Of a stretch of 45,653 bases of DNA, positions 23,262 through 32,006 are shown piece after piece. Position numbers and translations under genes: made by a program. Origin of the DNA: an uncultured Collinsella sp. (GTDB lineage Bacteria > Actinomycetota > Coriobacteriia > Coriobacteriales > Coriobacteriaceae); contig CABUQW010000010.1 of assembly GCA_902493895.1 (NCBI GenBank), positions 1 through 45,653 on the forward strand, read 5' to 3'. Below the pieces are notes generated by a model, which saw only the letters and a program-made list of their open reading frames with translations, was not told where the DNA came from and ran no database searches. Each line of letters opens with the position of its first letter. The first letter of the stretch is position 1.

Positions 23262-25277
23262 CTACATCACCTCCGCGTGAGGGGTCAAACCATTTGCCTT
23301 GAGCACCTCGTCGGGGAGCTCGGAATAGAAGTGCTCGGTGCCAGGCACGCGCTTGAAGACCGGACGGGTGTCCAAGCCAATACGCGGATGGCTCGAGCGG
23401 GGCGCGAAGCGATCGCCCTTGGGGAAATCGCGCGGGCTCGGAACGGCGCCGGGCACCTGGTGCAGGCGACCCGAACCGCTCTCGATGGACAGAACGGAAC
23501 CCAGAAGACCGCGGGTGTACTCGTGGATCGGGTTGGTGAGCAGCTCCTTGGTGGGTGCCTGCTCGATAACCTGGCCAGCGTACATAACCGTGATGTTATG
23601 GGCAACCTCGGCGACCAGAGCCAGGTCATGCGAAACGAAGATCATGGCAAAGCCGAGCTTGGCCTGAAGATCGTTGAGCAGCTTGATGACCTGCTTCTGG
23701 ACGGTAACGTCCAGAGCGGTCGTGGGCTCGTCGCAGATGACCAGCTTGGGGTCGCGGGTAAGGGCCATAGCGATCAGGACACGCTGACGCTGGCCGCCGG
23801 AAAGCTCGTGCGGATAGCTCTCGAGCGTGCGCTTGGGATCGAGGCCGACGAGCTCCAGGAGCTCCTCGGCGCTGCGGGTTCCGCCGCGCTTGGTGAGCTG
23901 CTTCATCTGGGCAGAGATGAGCATGGAGGGGTTGAGCGAGGACAGGGCGTCCTGATAGACCATAGCGATATCGGTACCGCGCAGGCCGAACCACTCCTTC
24001 TTGCTCATCTTGAGCAGGTCACGGCCTTCCCAGAGGACCTCGCCGGAAAGGTGCTCGTCCTCATCGGTCAGGCCCATGATGGCCAGCGTGGTGATGGACT
24101 TACCGCAACCGGACTCGCCCACCAGGCCCATGGTCTGACCAGGACGGACGTCAAAGTTGACATGGTCGACGACGTTGATATCACCGTGATGCTCAAACTG
24201 GATGCAGAAGTCACGGACCGAGAGAATCGGTTCGACAGACTCGTCGGGCACATGGCGATCGTCACGCTTGAGCTCAACATCGCGCAGGGCGCCAAGGCGA
24301 GCGGAGAGGGACTGGGCCTGCTCCTTGTAGGCGCGAACGGGGTCGGAGACCAGCAGGTCGGCCTCGCGACGCTTGGAGGAATCGGTCGGATCCAGGGCGG
24401 CGGAGGGAGCAGCGGCCATGGCGTCGGTAATGCCCTCGGAGAGGATGTTGAGCGCCAGGCAGGTAATCATGATGGCCAGACCCGGGAACAGCGCCTGCCA
24501 CCAACGGCCGGCAAGCACGCCGCCGCGGGCGTCGGCGAGGATGTTGCCCCAGGTAGCGGTGGGCTCCTGAATACCAGCGCCGATGAAGGTCAGCGAGGCC
24601 TCGAAGATGATGGCGTCGGCGACCAGGGTAACGGTGAAGACCATGATCGGGGCGATGCAGTTACGCAGAACATGCTTGATCAAAATCCACGGAGCCTTGG
24701 CGCCGGAAACGATGACCGCACGGACATAGTCCTCGCCGTACTCGGACACGATGTTGGCGCGCACGATACGGGCAATCTGCGGAGTGTACATGAAGCCGAT
24801 GGCGAAGATGATCGACGGCACGGAGTTGCCAAGGATGGAGACGAAGACGGCCGCGAGGGCGATGCCGGGGATGGACATGATGATGTCCAAGATACGCATG
24901 ATCGTCTCGGAGACGGCCTTGCGCGAAACCGCTGCAAGGGCGCCCACGACCGAGCCGCAGACCAGAGCCATGGCAGTGGCGCCAAAGCCGATGATCAGCG
25001 AGTAACGACCACCGTAGAGCATACGCGACAGAATGTCGCGGCCCTTATCGTCGGTACCGAAGATAAATCCGTTGCCGGGAGCCTGGCGAGCCGTAAAGAT
25101 CTCGACCGGGCTATAGGGGGCAAGAAGGGGCGCCAGAATCGCAGTCAGGGCGACCAGCACCAGCACGACGGCGGCAATCTTAGAAGACAACGTCATCTTC
25201 TTCCAGCCACCGAGCTTGAGCCCCTTGGAGGCAGCCTTCTCGAGCTGCTCGGTTTGCTTCTCTCGAATCTTTACCAT
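23262..25277 (-). CDS. Fused ABC permease and ATPase (DppC-DppD-type fusion)
   Basis: A single 671-aa chain joining two subunits that are normally separate. Residues ~30-290 are a DppC-type permease (FGTDDKGRDILSRMLYGGRYSL, EAA loop EDYVRAVIVSGAKAPWILIKHVLRN). A ~60-residue charged linker (290-350) follows, then an ABC domain with Walker A GESGCGKS at 387-394, LSGGQ at 492-496, and Walker B LVICDE at 512-517. The tail keeps RFAPRSSHPRIGLDTRP instead of the Cys cluster. Such fusions are annotated in actinobacteria, and from memory the sialic acid importer SiaEFGI of Corynebacterium glutamicum has a comparable layout. The reading frame is continuous, so this is not a sequencing join. Confidence 0.9.
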   Translation of the reverse strand: MVKIREKQTEQLEKAASKGLKLGGWKKMTLSSKIAAVVLVLVALTAILAPLLAPYSPVEIFTARQAPGNGFIFGTDDKGRDILSRMLYGGRYSLIIGFGATAMALVCGSVVGALAAVSRKAVSETIMRILDIIMSIPGIALAAVFVSILGNSVPSIIFAIGFMYTPQIARIVRANIVSEYGEDYVRAVIVSGAKAPWILIKHVLRNCIAPIMVFTVTLVADAIIFEASLTFIGAGIQEPTATWGNILADARGGVLAGRWWQALFPGLAIMITCLALNILSEGITDAMAAAPSAALDPTDSSKRREADLLVSDPVRAYKEQAQSLSARLGALRDVELKRDDRHVPDESVEPILSVRDFCIQFEHHGDINVVDHVNFDVRPGQTMGLVGESGCGKSITTLAIMGLTDEDEHLSGEVLWEGRDLLKMSKKEWFGLRGTDIAMVYQDALSSLNPSMLISAQMKQLTKRGGTRSAEELLELVGLDPKRTLESYPHELSGGQRQRVLIAMALTRDPKLVICDEPTTALDVTVQKQVIKLLNDLQAKLGFAMIFVSHDLALVAEVAHNITVMYAGQVIEQAPTKELLTNPIHEYTRGLLGSVLSIESGSGRLHQVPGAVPSPRDFPKGDRFAPRSSHPRIGLDTRPVFKRVPGTEHFYSELPDEVLKANGLTPHAEVM

Positions 25278-25280
25278 AAT

Positions 25281-26237
25281 CTACACCGTCCTGATGCGCG
25301 GGTTGATGAGCAGGTAGAGCATGTCAACCACGATGTTGATGATGATGAAGGCAAGAGCAACGACGATAACGACGCCCTGAACCAGGTTCGCCTCGTTGCC
25401 CTGAACGCCCTGCAGAATCGCGGTGCCCATGCCGGGGAGGTTGAAGATAACCTCGATGACGACGGCGCCGCCCATGAGGTAACCGATCTTAAGGCCGAGG
25501 GTGGTGACCGGGGTGATCAGCGCATTGCGAAGAACGTTGATGCCGACGACGACCTTCTCGGGAACGCCGGCGCCGCGAGCCATACGGACATAATCCTTGT
25601 CGAGCTCCTCGACCATGGCGGTACGCACGATACGAGTCATCTGGCCCGTCAGCGGAAATGCCAAGGCGATAGCGGGCATGATCATACGTCCCAGATAGCC
25701 AACCGGATTCGTGGTGAAGTGAGGCAGAGCACCCGATGCCGGGAGCACCTTAAGGTAGGAAGAGAACAGCAGGATCAACAGAACGGCAAGCCAGAACGAC
25801 GGGGTTGCCAAGCCGGCGATGGAAAAGACGCGAATCACTTGGTCCGGCCATTTGTCGCGATACAGTGCCGCGATGACGCCGAGCAAAAACGAAACGACCG
25901 CACCGATGGCAAGACCGATGAAGGTCAGCTGCATCGTGACGGGCAGGGCCGTGGAGATGCGCTTGGCAACGGAGTTGCGAGCAGCACCATAGGTGCCCAT
26001 GTCGCCATGGATCAAATCGCCCATATAGCGCACGTAGCGCACGGGCCAGGGGTCGTCCAGACCATACTTCTCATGGTACTCGGCAACCGCCTCGGGCGAG
26101 GCACCGTCACCCAACGCCGTGTAGGCGGGGTCGGTCTTGGAGAACGACATAAGGAAGAACACCAGGACGGTGACGCCCAATGCCATGATCGGCAGCGCCA
26201 CAAGACGCCTTCCAATCAAACGTAGCAAGTTGTTCAC
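25281..26237 (-). CDS. ABC transporter permease, DppB type
   Basis: An inner-membrane permease of 318 aa. The N terminus (NNLLRLIGRRLVALPIMALGVTVLVFFLM) is the DppB-type first helix. The EAA loop KDYVRMARGAGVPEKVVVGINVLRNALITP and the GGAVVIEVIFNLPGMG signature are intact. The start is a GTG at 26237 with GGGGAG five nt upstream; an in-frame ATG 33 nt earlier overlaps the ribosome site. It pairs with the permease half of the fusion encoded three nt downstream. A hairpin separates it from the binding-protein gene. Confidence 0.9.
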   Translation of the reverse strand: MNNLLRLIGRRLVALPIMALGVTVLVFFLMSFSKTDPAYTALGDGASPEAVAEYHEKYGLDDPWPVRYVRYMGDLIHGDMGTYGAARNSVAKRISTALPVTMQLTFIGLAIGAVVSFLLGVIAALYRDKWPDQVIRVFSIAGLATPSFWLAVLLILLFSSYLKVLPASGALPHFTTNPVGYLGRMIMPAIALAFPLTGQMTRIVRTAMVEELDKDYVRMARGAGVPEKVVVGINVLRNALITPVTTLGLKIGYLMGGAVVIEVIFNLPGMGTAILQGVQGNEANLVQGVVIVVALAFIIINIVVDMLYLLINPRIRTV

Positions 26238-26298
26238 GTTCTCTCCCCTTTCTTTTGTCGGTAGGACCAACTGGTATATGAGTACGGATACTCATTAC

Positions 26299-26332
26299 AA
26301 GACCCGAGCGACATCGTTGCCGCCCGGGTCTT
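26299..26332 (-). other. Stem-loop between binding-protein and permease genes
   Basis: AAGACCCG (26299-26306) pairs with CGGGTCTT (26325-26332); the 18-nt apex can extend the stem. On the minus strand GTAATGAG follows, not a T run. Its position matches the stem-loop between dppA and dppB in the other importer. Confidence 0.6.
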
Positions 26333-26394
26333 TGTTTCAACTATGAGGATACGGTCCCAACGACCGACATCCTGCATACAGACTCAAGCGAGTC

Positions 26395-28008
26395 TTACGC
26401 CTTGACGGTCGCAACGCCCCTGAAGGACATGCTCGTCGTGCCGATGCCCTTGAAGCCATCGAGGGCCTCGCCGTTGGGCGCAGTGGACGGATCGTCCCAG
26501 AAAGCGGAGACGGTCTTGACATGGACAACGGGGTACAGAACGGCGTTGTCGGCAATGATGTCGAAGCACTCGTTCCACTTCTTCTGCTGCTCGTCGCCCT
26601 CGGCGGCAAGAGCCTCATCCATGAGGCCGTGGAGCTTCTGCCACTCAGCGGACTCCTTCCACGGGCAACGGGTCTGCATCCAGACGTTGTCGCCGTACCA
26701 CCAGTTGAGCAGCAGGTCGGGGTCGGCGCCGAAGCAGGAAGGATCGCCAGGGGCAAGGAGGATATCGTAGGCCTCGCCGCCGTCGATGGCAGCGTAGGTG
26801 GCCGGCGAGGTATCGGTCTGGATGGTCGCATCGAAGCCGAGAGCGTCGAGGTCGTTCTTGACCTGGGCGGCCATGCCCTTAATCTGCTCGTTGTCGGTGG
26901 TGCGCAGGGTGATAGCACCCGGGGTGATGCCAGACTCCTCGATGAGCTTCTTAGCCTTCTTGGCGTCGGTCTTGTACACCGTGGAAGCCTCATGATAGTT
27001 GGTGAAGCTCTTGGGCAGGTAGCAGCTGGCAGCGGTGGCAAGGCCGGCGAAGGTGTTGCTGACCATCTTCTCGGTGTCGAGCGCATACATGACAGCCTGA
27101 CGGACCTTGACGTTGTTCCAAGGCTCCTTGGCTACGTTGAACATGATGAAGCGGGTGCCGAAACCCTGAACGTTATCGATCTTGCAGCCGGCGCTCTCAA
27201 GCTGGTCGACGGCGTCAGCGGTAACGAGCTCCATAACGAGCGTGGAGCCCTCCTGCTGAGCGGTAACGCGAGCGGTGGGGTCGGTCAGGATGCTGTACTG
27301 GATCTTCTTATCCTCGGCAGCATACTCACCGTTGTACTCGGGGTTGGGAACCAGGGTGATCTCGGTATCGGAGATAGAGTCGTACATCCAGGGGCCGGAG
27401 CCGATCGGCTGCTTGGCGCGATCCTCCTCGGTCTGGGTGGCCGGGGTAACGCGGACGATGGCCAGACGATCCTTGAGCAGGGAGAAGTTGGGGACCTTGG
27501 TCTTGACCGTCACGGTGCTAGCGTCCTTGGCCTCGATGGACTCGAAGGGCTGGAAGAACGGAGCATAGGTAGCGGAAGCGGCGCAAGCGGTGTAGGAGGC
27601 AACGACATCGTCAGCGGTGACCTCGGTGCCATCGGAGAACTTGGCGCCCTTGCGGATGGTGACCTCGAAAGTGGTGTCGTCCACAGACTTGGGATCGTCG
27701 GTGGCGAGCTCGTTGAAGGTGCTGTAGTCGTGGTAATCGATGCCGTAGAGGCCCTCGACGACGTGCCAGTTAGCACCCAGACCCACAGCGGAGCCGGTGC
27801 TGGCGGGATCGAAGCTGGACGGAGCGTAAGCGGAACCAGCGGTGATCACGCCGCCGCCACGGTTGGCGGAATCGGTGGAACCGGAAGCGGAACCCTCGTC
27901 GCTAGAGCTGCCACCGCAGCCGGTGAGACCAAGCCCTGCGACAGCAGCGACGCTGCCGGTGAGGCCGAGGAACGAACGCCTGGACATACCCTTGTTGATG
28001 ATGGCCAT
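26395..28008 (-). CDS. Extracellular solute-binding lipoprotein (SBP family 5), probable sialic acid binder
   Basis: The binding subunit of the second importer, 537 aa. The signal peptide has a twin-arginine motif (SRRSFLG, RR at 10-11) and lipobox LTGC with lipidated C31, followed by a Gly/Ser linker. The mature protein has SBP_bac_5 features (FEVTIRKGAKFSDGTEVTADDVVASYTA, VRQAVMYALDTEKMV). The ATG at 28008 has AGGAGA just upstream; a start five codons earlier is in the ribosome site. Family 5 binds peptides, sugars or sialic acid; the downstream nanA, nanK and nanE favour sialic acid, which sequence alone cannot prove. It is the first gene of the cluster. Confidence 0.88.
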   Translation of the reverse strand: MAIINKGMSRRSFLGLTGSVAAVAGLGLTGCGGSSSDEGSASGSTDSANRGGGVITAGSAYAPSSFDPASTGSAVGLGANWHVVEGLYGIDYHDYSTFNELATDDPKSVDDTTFEVTIRKGAKFSDGTEVTADDVVASYTACAASATYAPFFQPFESIEAKDASTVTVKTKVPNFSLLKDRLAIVRVTPATQTEEDRAKQPIGSGPWMYDSISDTEITLVPNPEYNGEYAAEDKKIQYSILTDPTARVTAQQEGSTLVMELVTADAVDQLESAGCKIDNVQGFGTRFIMFNVAKEPWNNVKVRQAVMYALDTEKMVSNTFAGLATAASCYLPKSFTNYHEASTVYKTDAKKAKKLIEESGITPGAITLRTTDNEQIKGMAAQVKNDLDALGFDATIQTDTSPATYAAIDGGEAYDILLAPGDPSCFGADPDLLLNWWYGDNVWMQTRCPWKESAEWQKLHGLMDEALAAEGDEQQKKWNECFDIIADNAVLYPVVHVKTVSAFWDDPSTAPNGEALDGFKGIGTTSMSFRGVATVKA

Positions 28009-28077
28009 GTCTTCTCCTATCAATAGAGAATCTTACTCGGGAGCACCTAGACTTGCCCCCGCGCAACTTGCGGACGA

Positions 28078-28105
28078 TATATACCTTACCTACCGACGAA
28101 CCCAA
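28078..28105 (-). promoter_or_regulatory. Candidate promoter of the nan-type operon
   Basis: On the minus strand TTGGGT (rc of 28100-28105) and TATATA (rc of 28078-28083) are 16 bp apart, about 70 nt before the binding-protein ATG. The -10 is good and the -35 only half matches. The rest of 28009-28373 holds operator-like repeats and no gene. Confidence 0.35.
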
Positions 28106-28126
28106 CTGAGGTGCCGCGCTCGGCGA

Positions 28127-28209
28127 CCGATACATACATACGCTTGAACGGTATTTACTACCGTTCACCGAATTCGTTGACAAACGATTCGCCAGACAGT
28201 ATGTATCGG
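28127..28209. promoter_or_regulatory. Operator-rich region: two inverted repeats upstream of the nan-type operon
   Basis: The 11-mer CCGATACATAC (28127-28137) recurs inverted as GTATGTATCGG (28199-28209). Between them lies a perfect 9-bp dyad, TGAACGGTA-TTTAC-TACCGTTCA (28145-28167), and a smaller TCGTT/AACGA dyad. On the minus strand TTGTCA lies 17 bp from TAGTAA, so the inner dyad would cover a second possible promoter. The layout suggests one or two repressors; no regulator gene is in the window. Confidence 0.55.
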
Positions 28210-28373
28210 CGAGGTGAGATATCAGTCTTCGTCAACCCGCAGGATAGCAGGGTTGTTCACCATGGCTAGTCAAACGTTTTAGCGTTAATAAAACCCGAAA
28301 CCAGCAGGCAATCATGGCGAAATAAATGGTTGAAAATCGCGCAATCATGTATATCAGTTGTTTAGACTCGTGT

Positions 28374-30320
28374 TTAGCTATCGGAATGGCCAGCCGCCGC
28401 CTCGGCGCGCTCGGCATTCCATGCAACGAGCGCCTCGTGGACCGCCTTGGCAACATCGGCAGGTATGCCGCGAACTTCCGCGATCTCTTGCTCACTCGCC
28501 GCACGCAAACGCTTCATCGAGCCAAAATGGCGCATAAGGGCACGTTTTCTGGTGGGTCCCACACCTGGAACGTCATCGAGTACCGAAACCGTCATGGCTT
28601 TATCGCGCAACTCGCGGTGGAACGTGATGGCAAATCGGTGGGACTCATCGCGTACCTGTTTAATTAGATAGAGCGAAGCAGACCCGGTCGGCAGCACGAC
28701 AGGAGTCTCGTCCCAAGGCACAAAAACTTCCTCGTCGGCCTTCGCCAAGCCACAAACTGGTATATCGAGCCCAAGAGCCTCAAGTTGCTTGATCGCAGCG
28801 GTCAATTGCGGCTTACCGCCATCGACAACGAGCAAATCGGGGCGCGAGCCAAAGCGCTCGTCGGCCATGCGCTCGGGAGCATAGCGTCGTCCCAAAACCT
28901 CGGACATCGACACGAAGTCGTTTGCCTCGTCCAATTCGGCCTGAATTTTAAAACGACGGTACTGGCTCTTGTCGGCGCGCCCGTTGGTAAATACCACCAT
29001 CGAGGCGACCGTAAAGGTGCCATGCAGTGTAGAGATATCGAAGCACTCGATACGCAACGGCGGAGATGGCAGCGCCAACGCACTTTCGAGCTCCAGGAGC
29101 GCTTGATTGGTGCGGTCGTCAGCGTACCCCGTTCGCATCATGTAGCGCATGAGGGCATGGCGCGCATTTTTGGATGCCATATCGAGCAGACGGTGCTTTT
29201 CGCCACGCTGCGGCCTATGGAGATGGCAGGAACGCTCACGCTTGCCCGCAAGCCACTCCCCCAGCGCCTCCGCATCCTCAAGCTCGACGGAAAGGTTGAC
29301 CTCAGCTGGAATATCAGCCGTCTCGTCGTAATAGCGCTTAAGAAAGCCCGACTGGAGCTCTTCCTCGTCAACATCAAGACCCTTGTCGAGAATGAACTCG
29401 CAGGTGCGAACTGTTCGGCCCTCGCGAACGACGAAGACGCAAGCGGCGGAGATGGTCTCCTCGCGATAGAACCCGATGACATCGATATCGACACTGGAGG
29501 GAAAAACGACTTGCTGACGATCGTCCAGACCCCTGATGACCTCCAAACGACGTTTGACGCGTGCCGCGCGCTCAAAGTCGAGCGCCTCGGCGGCATCCGT
29601 CATCTCCGAGGTCAGCTCATCGACGACATCCTTGCGATGGCCCGACAAAAAGCGCTCGACACGCTTGACGTTCTTGGCATAGTCTGCCGGGGAAATCGCG
29701 CCGACACACGCACCCGGGCCGCGCCCGACATGGTAGTCAAAGCAGGGACGCCCGTTTTGCGCGCAAATCATATTGACGATGTCTTCCTCGCCCTTGTGGG
29801 ACTCGACGATACGACGACAACGACGCCACTCCGCACAGGATGCGGAGCAGATGGGGATAACCTTGCGCAGCGTATCTATCGTCTCACGTGCCGCACGGCT
29901 ATCGGTATAGGGTCCAAAATAGCGCGTTCCCGGCTTATGACGCTCACGCGTATATTTGATAGCGGGATACAGGTCGCCCTTTGTAATGGCGATAAAGGGG
30001 TAGCTCTTGTCATCCTTGAGGTCGACGTTAAAGTACGGATGGTACTGACCAATCAAATTGCGCTCGAGCACCAACGCCTCATGCTCGGTCTCCACCACGA
30101 TATAGTCAAAGCTCGCCACCAGCTGCATCATCAGCGGGATCTTTTGACGCTCATCCTGCAGTGTCACGTATTGACGCATGCGGGCGCGTAGGTTTTTCGC
30201 CTTGCCCACGTAGATGACATCGCCCTTGGCATCCTTCCAAAGGTAGCAACCGGGTTGTGTAGGAACGCGCGAAACCTGCTCGGCAAGCGTTGGAATGTTG
30301 TCGTGACCGGCCACGCGCAC
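28374..30320 (-). CDS. uvrC: Excinuclease ABC subunit C
   Basis: The dual-incision nuclease of nucleotide excision repair, 648 aa. Domains in order: GIY-YIG nuclease (~22-100, GCYLWKDAKGDVIYVGKAKNLRARM), a Cys-containing region (~150-210), the UVR motif that binds UvrB (~235-270, AAEALDFERAARVKRRLEVI), an RNase H-like 5' nuclease (~410-560, IECFDISTLHGT, LLVVDGGKPQL), and a C-terminal helix-hairpin-helix pair (~585-635, VPGVGPTRKRALMRHFG). The GTG at 30320 follows the murJ stop without a gap; another GTG two codons in is an equal choice. uvrA and uvrB are within 14 kb. Confidence 0.96.
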   Translation of the reverse strand: MRVAGHDNIPTLAEQVSRVPTQPGCYLWKDAKGDVIYVGKAKNLRARMRQYVTLQDERQKIPLMMQLVASFDYIVVETEHEALVLERNLIGQYHPYFNVDLKDDKSYPFIAITKGDLYPAIKYTRERHKPGTRYFGPYTDSRAARETIDTLRKVIPICSASCAEWRRCRRIVESHKGEEDIVNMICAQNGRPCFDYHVGRGPGACVGAISPADYAKNVKRVERFLSGHRKDVVDELTSEMTDAAEALDFERAARVKRRLEVIRGLDDRQQVVFPSSVDIDVIGFYREETISAACVFVVREGRTVRTCEFILDKGLDVDEEELQSGFLKRYYDETADIPAEVNLSVELEDAEALGEWLAGKRERSCHLHRPQRGEKHRLLDMASKNARHALMRYMMRTGYADDRTNQALLELESALALPSPPLRIECFDISTLHGTFTVASMVVFTNGRADKSQYRRFKIQAELDEANDFVSMSEVLGRRYAPERMADERFGSRPDLLVVDGGKPQLTAAIKQLEALGLDIPVCGLAKADEEVFVPWDETPVVLPTGSASLYLIKQVRDESHRFAITFHRELRDKAMTVSVLDDVPGVGPTRKRALMRHFGSMKRLRAASEQEIAEVRGIPADVAKAVHEALVAWNAERAEAAAGHSDS

Positions 30321-32003
30321 CTACTTGCGACGAAGCAGAGCCGAGACCTCGGGCATCTTAAGGACGACGGCAAGGCCAAAGGTAACAGCAAGCGAGACGA
30401 CACCCGCAACGCAAACGTAACCAAGAGTAATCAGAATCGAGCCACCAAGTGCCCCGACAAAGAGTTCAAGCGCCCACATGACGCCGGCGCCTGCGGCAGC
30501 ACCCAGGCCGCCGAGCAAAAGGCCAAAGAAACCGCCATGCAGGATAGATTTGACCTGAAGGCCACGCAAGCGACGACGCAGCCACCACAGCGAACAGCCG
30601 ACCAAGATCACGTAGTCGACAACATACGAAAGCGCGATTGCCGGCATACCGAAGCCCAGCACAACGCCAAACAGCAGAACCGAGCCGGCCTGGCCGATGG
30701 CAGAATACAGGCAATATCGGCTATAGGGCTTCATGTCGAGCAAGGCAGAGAAGCTCTTCTGCATCAACACGACCACGCCGTAGAGCGGCAGCGAGAACGC
30801 CAGGTAGACAAGGAACTCGGACACCAGCGCCACGCCGGACTCATCAAACTTGCCGGCACAGTAAATCATGTTGAGCGGACGCGCGAAGACAATCAGGTAC
30901 AGCGCGAACGGAATCAGGAAGAACAGCATCTGGGCGACGCCACGCGAAATGCCCGTGCGAACGCTGTCGTAATCCTTCTCCTGTGCGTCGTGAGAGAGCT
31001 CGGTATAGAGCGCCGTCGAAAGCGAGGCGGCAATCAGCGCGTAGGGTAGCGTGTACCACAGGCGCGCATAGGCGATGACGGAAGGACCAGTCTCGGGCTG
31101 GACCACCAGCGCGGCAGCGTTGGTGATAGAAGTCGAGACAAACATGCACACCGTGGCGAGCAGCGTCGGGATACCGAGCGCAATCGTCTGGCGCAGCGCG
31201 GGGTCCTTAAAGTCGATATGGATATGGGGATGCACGCCGTGCTTGCCAAGCGCGGGGATCTGACATGCCATCTGAACAAAGACACCGAGGGTCGTACCGG
31301 CCGCAATCAAGATGATGCCGGCACGTTCACCAAACTGTGCGGACACGGGCGCAAAACCCATAAAGCTCGCAATGACGATCACATTGTTGAGGACCGGGGC
31401 AAACGTCGACCAGAAGTAGTCGCGGTGTGCGTTGAGAACGCCCGAGAACACCGAGCCCAAACCATAAAACAGAATCTGGATGGCAAAGAAACGGAACATG
31501 AACGCAGCGGTATCCATGCTGCCGCCGTCACCCGAAAGGAACGATTGCGTCCAGATAAAGCCCGGGGCGAACACGGTCCCCAGCAACGAAATGCCACCCA
31601 GCACCAAAAGCAGAATGCCGAGCAGGTTGCCCACGTACTCGTTCGAGGCCTCGCGACCCTGCTCACGCCTCACGCCCATGTACACGGGCAAAAACGCCGT
31701 CACGAGCATGCCGCCCATCACGAGTTCGTAGAGCATATTGGGCAGGTTGTTGGCGACCTGATAGGAGGACGAGAGTAGCGACATGCCGATAGCGGCCGCC
31801 ATTGCCCACGTGCGGATAAAACCGGTGACGCGAGACACGATGGTCAGGATGGTCATAAGCCCGGCGGAACGACCAACCGTGGAGTAGTCCGACGAGCCCA
31901 TGTCGTCAGCGTCATCTCGCGACGAAGAAGCTTCGGATGAGGGTGTCTGAGGCGCAGATTCTTTTGCAAAATGAGTTCCGCGCTTCAATTCTTCCTGCGG
32001 CAT
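30321..32003 (-). CDS. murJ: Lipid II flippase MurJ (MviN family)
   Basis: A membrane flippase for peptidoglycan precursor lipid II, MOP superfamily, 560 aa. After a polar ~45-residue N terminus, some 14 membrane helices are expected. Family blocks include SRVTGFIRTWAMAAAIG, ANNLPNMLYELVMGGMLVTAFLPVY (the hallmark NLPN...GGML...AFLPV), a helix-7 region near FKDPALRQTIALGIPTLL, and the NAHRDYFWSTFAPVLNN loop. The ATG at 32003 lies three nt after the YbaK-type gene's stop. It is co-transcribed with uvrC. Confidence 0.94.
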   Translation of the reverse strand: MPQEELKRGTHFAKESAPQTPSSEASSSRDDADDMGSSDYSTVGRSAGLMTILTIVSRVTGFIRTWAMAAAIGMSLLSSSYQVANNLPNMLYELVMGGMLVTAFLPVYMGVRREQGREASNEYVGNLLGILLLVLGGISLLGTVFAPGFIWTQSFLSGDGGSMDTAAFMFRFFAIQILFYGLGSVFSGVLNAHRDYFWSTFAPVLNNVIVIASFMGFAPVSAQFGERAGIILIAAGTTLGVFVQMACQIPALGKHGVHPHIHIDFKDPALRQTIALGIPTLLATVCMFVSTSITNAAALVVQPETGPSVIAYARLWYTLPYALIAASLSTALYTELSHDAQEKDYDSVRTGISRGVAQMLFFLIPFALYLIVFARPLNMIYCAGKFDESGVALVSEFLVYLAFSLPLYGVVVLMQKSFSALLDMKPYSRYCLYSAIGQAGSVLLFGVVLGFGMPAIALSYVVDYVILVGCSLWWLRRRLRGLQVKSILHGGFFGLLLGGLGAAAGAGVMWALELFVGALGGSILITLGYVCVAGVVSLAVTFGLAVVLKMPEVSALLRRK

Positions 32004-32006
32004 CGC

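Noticed and set aside
22875..26225. A 1116-codon open frame on the plus strand opposite the second ABC importer
   Set aside because: It is antisense to three clearly conserved genes; its translation is rich in repetitive Asp/Gly/His/Arg and has no recognisable domain. Long antisense frames are expected in this high-GC codon use.
28009..28373. Riboswitch in the leader of the binding-protein gene
   Set aside because: I see dyads that fit protein operators but no conserved aptamer core; nothing supports a riboswitch call.
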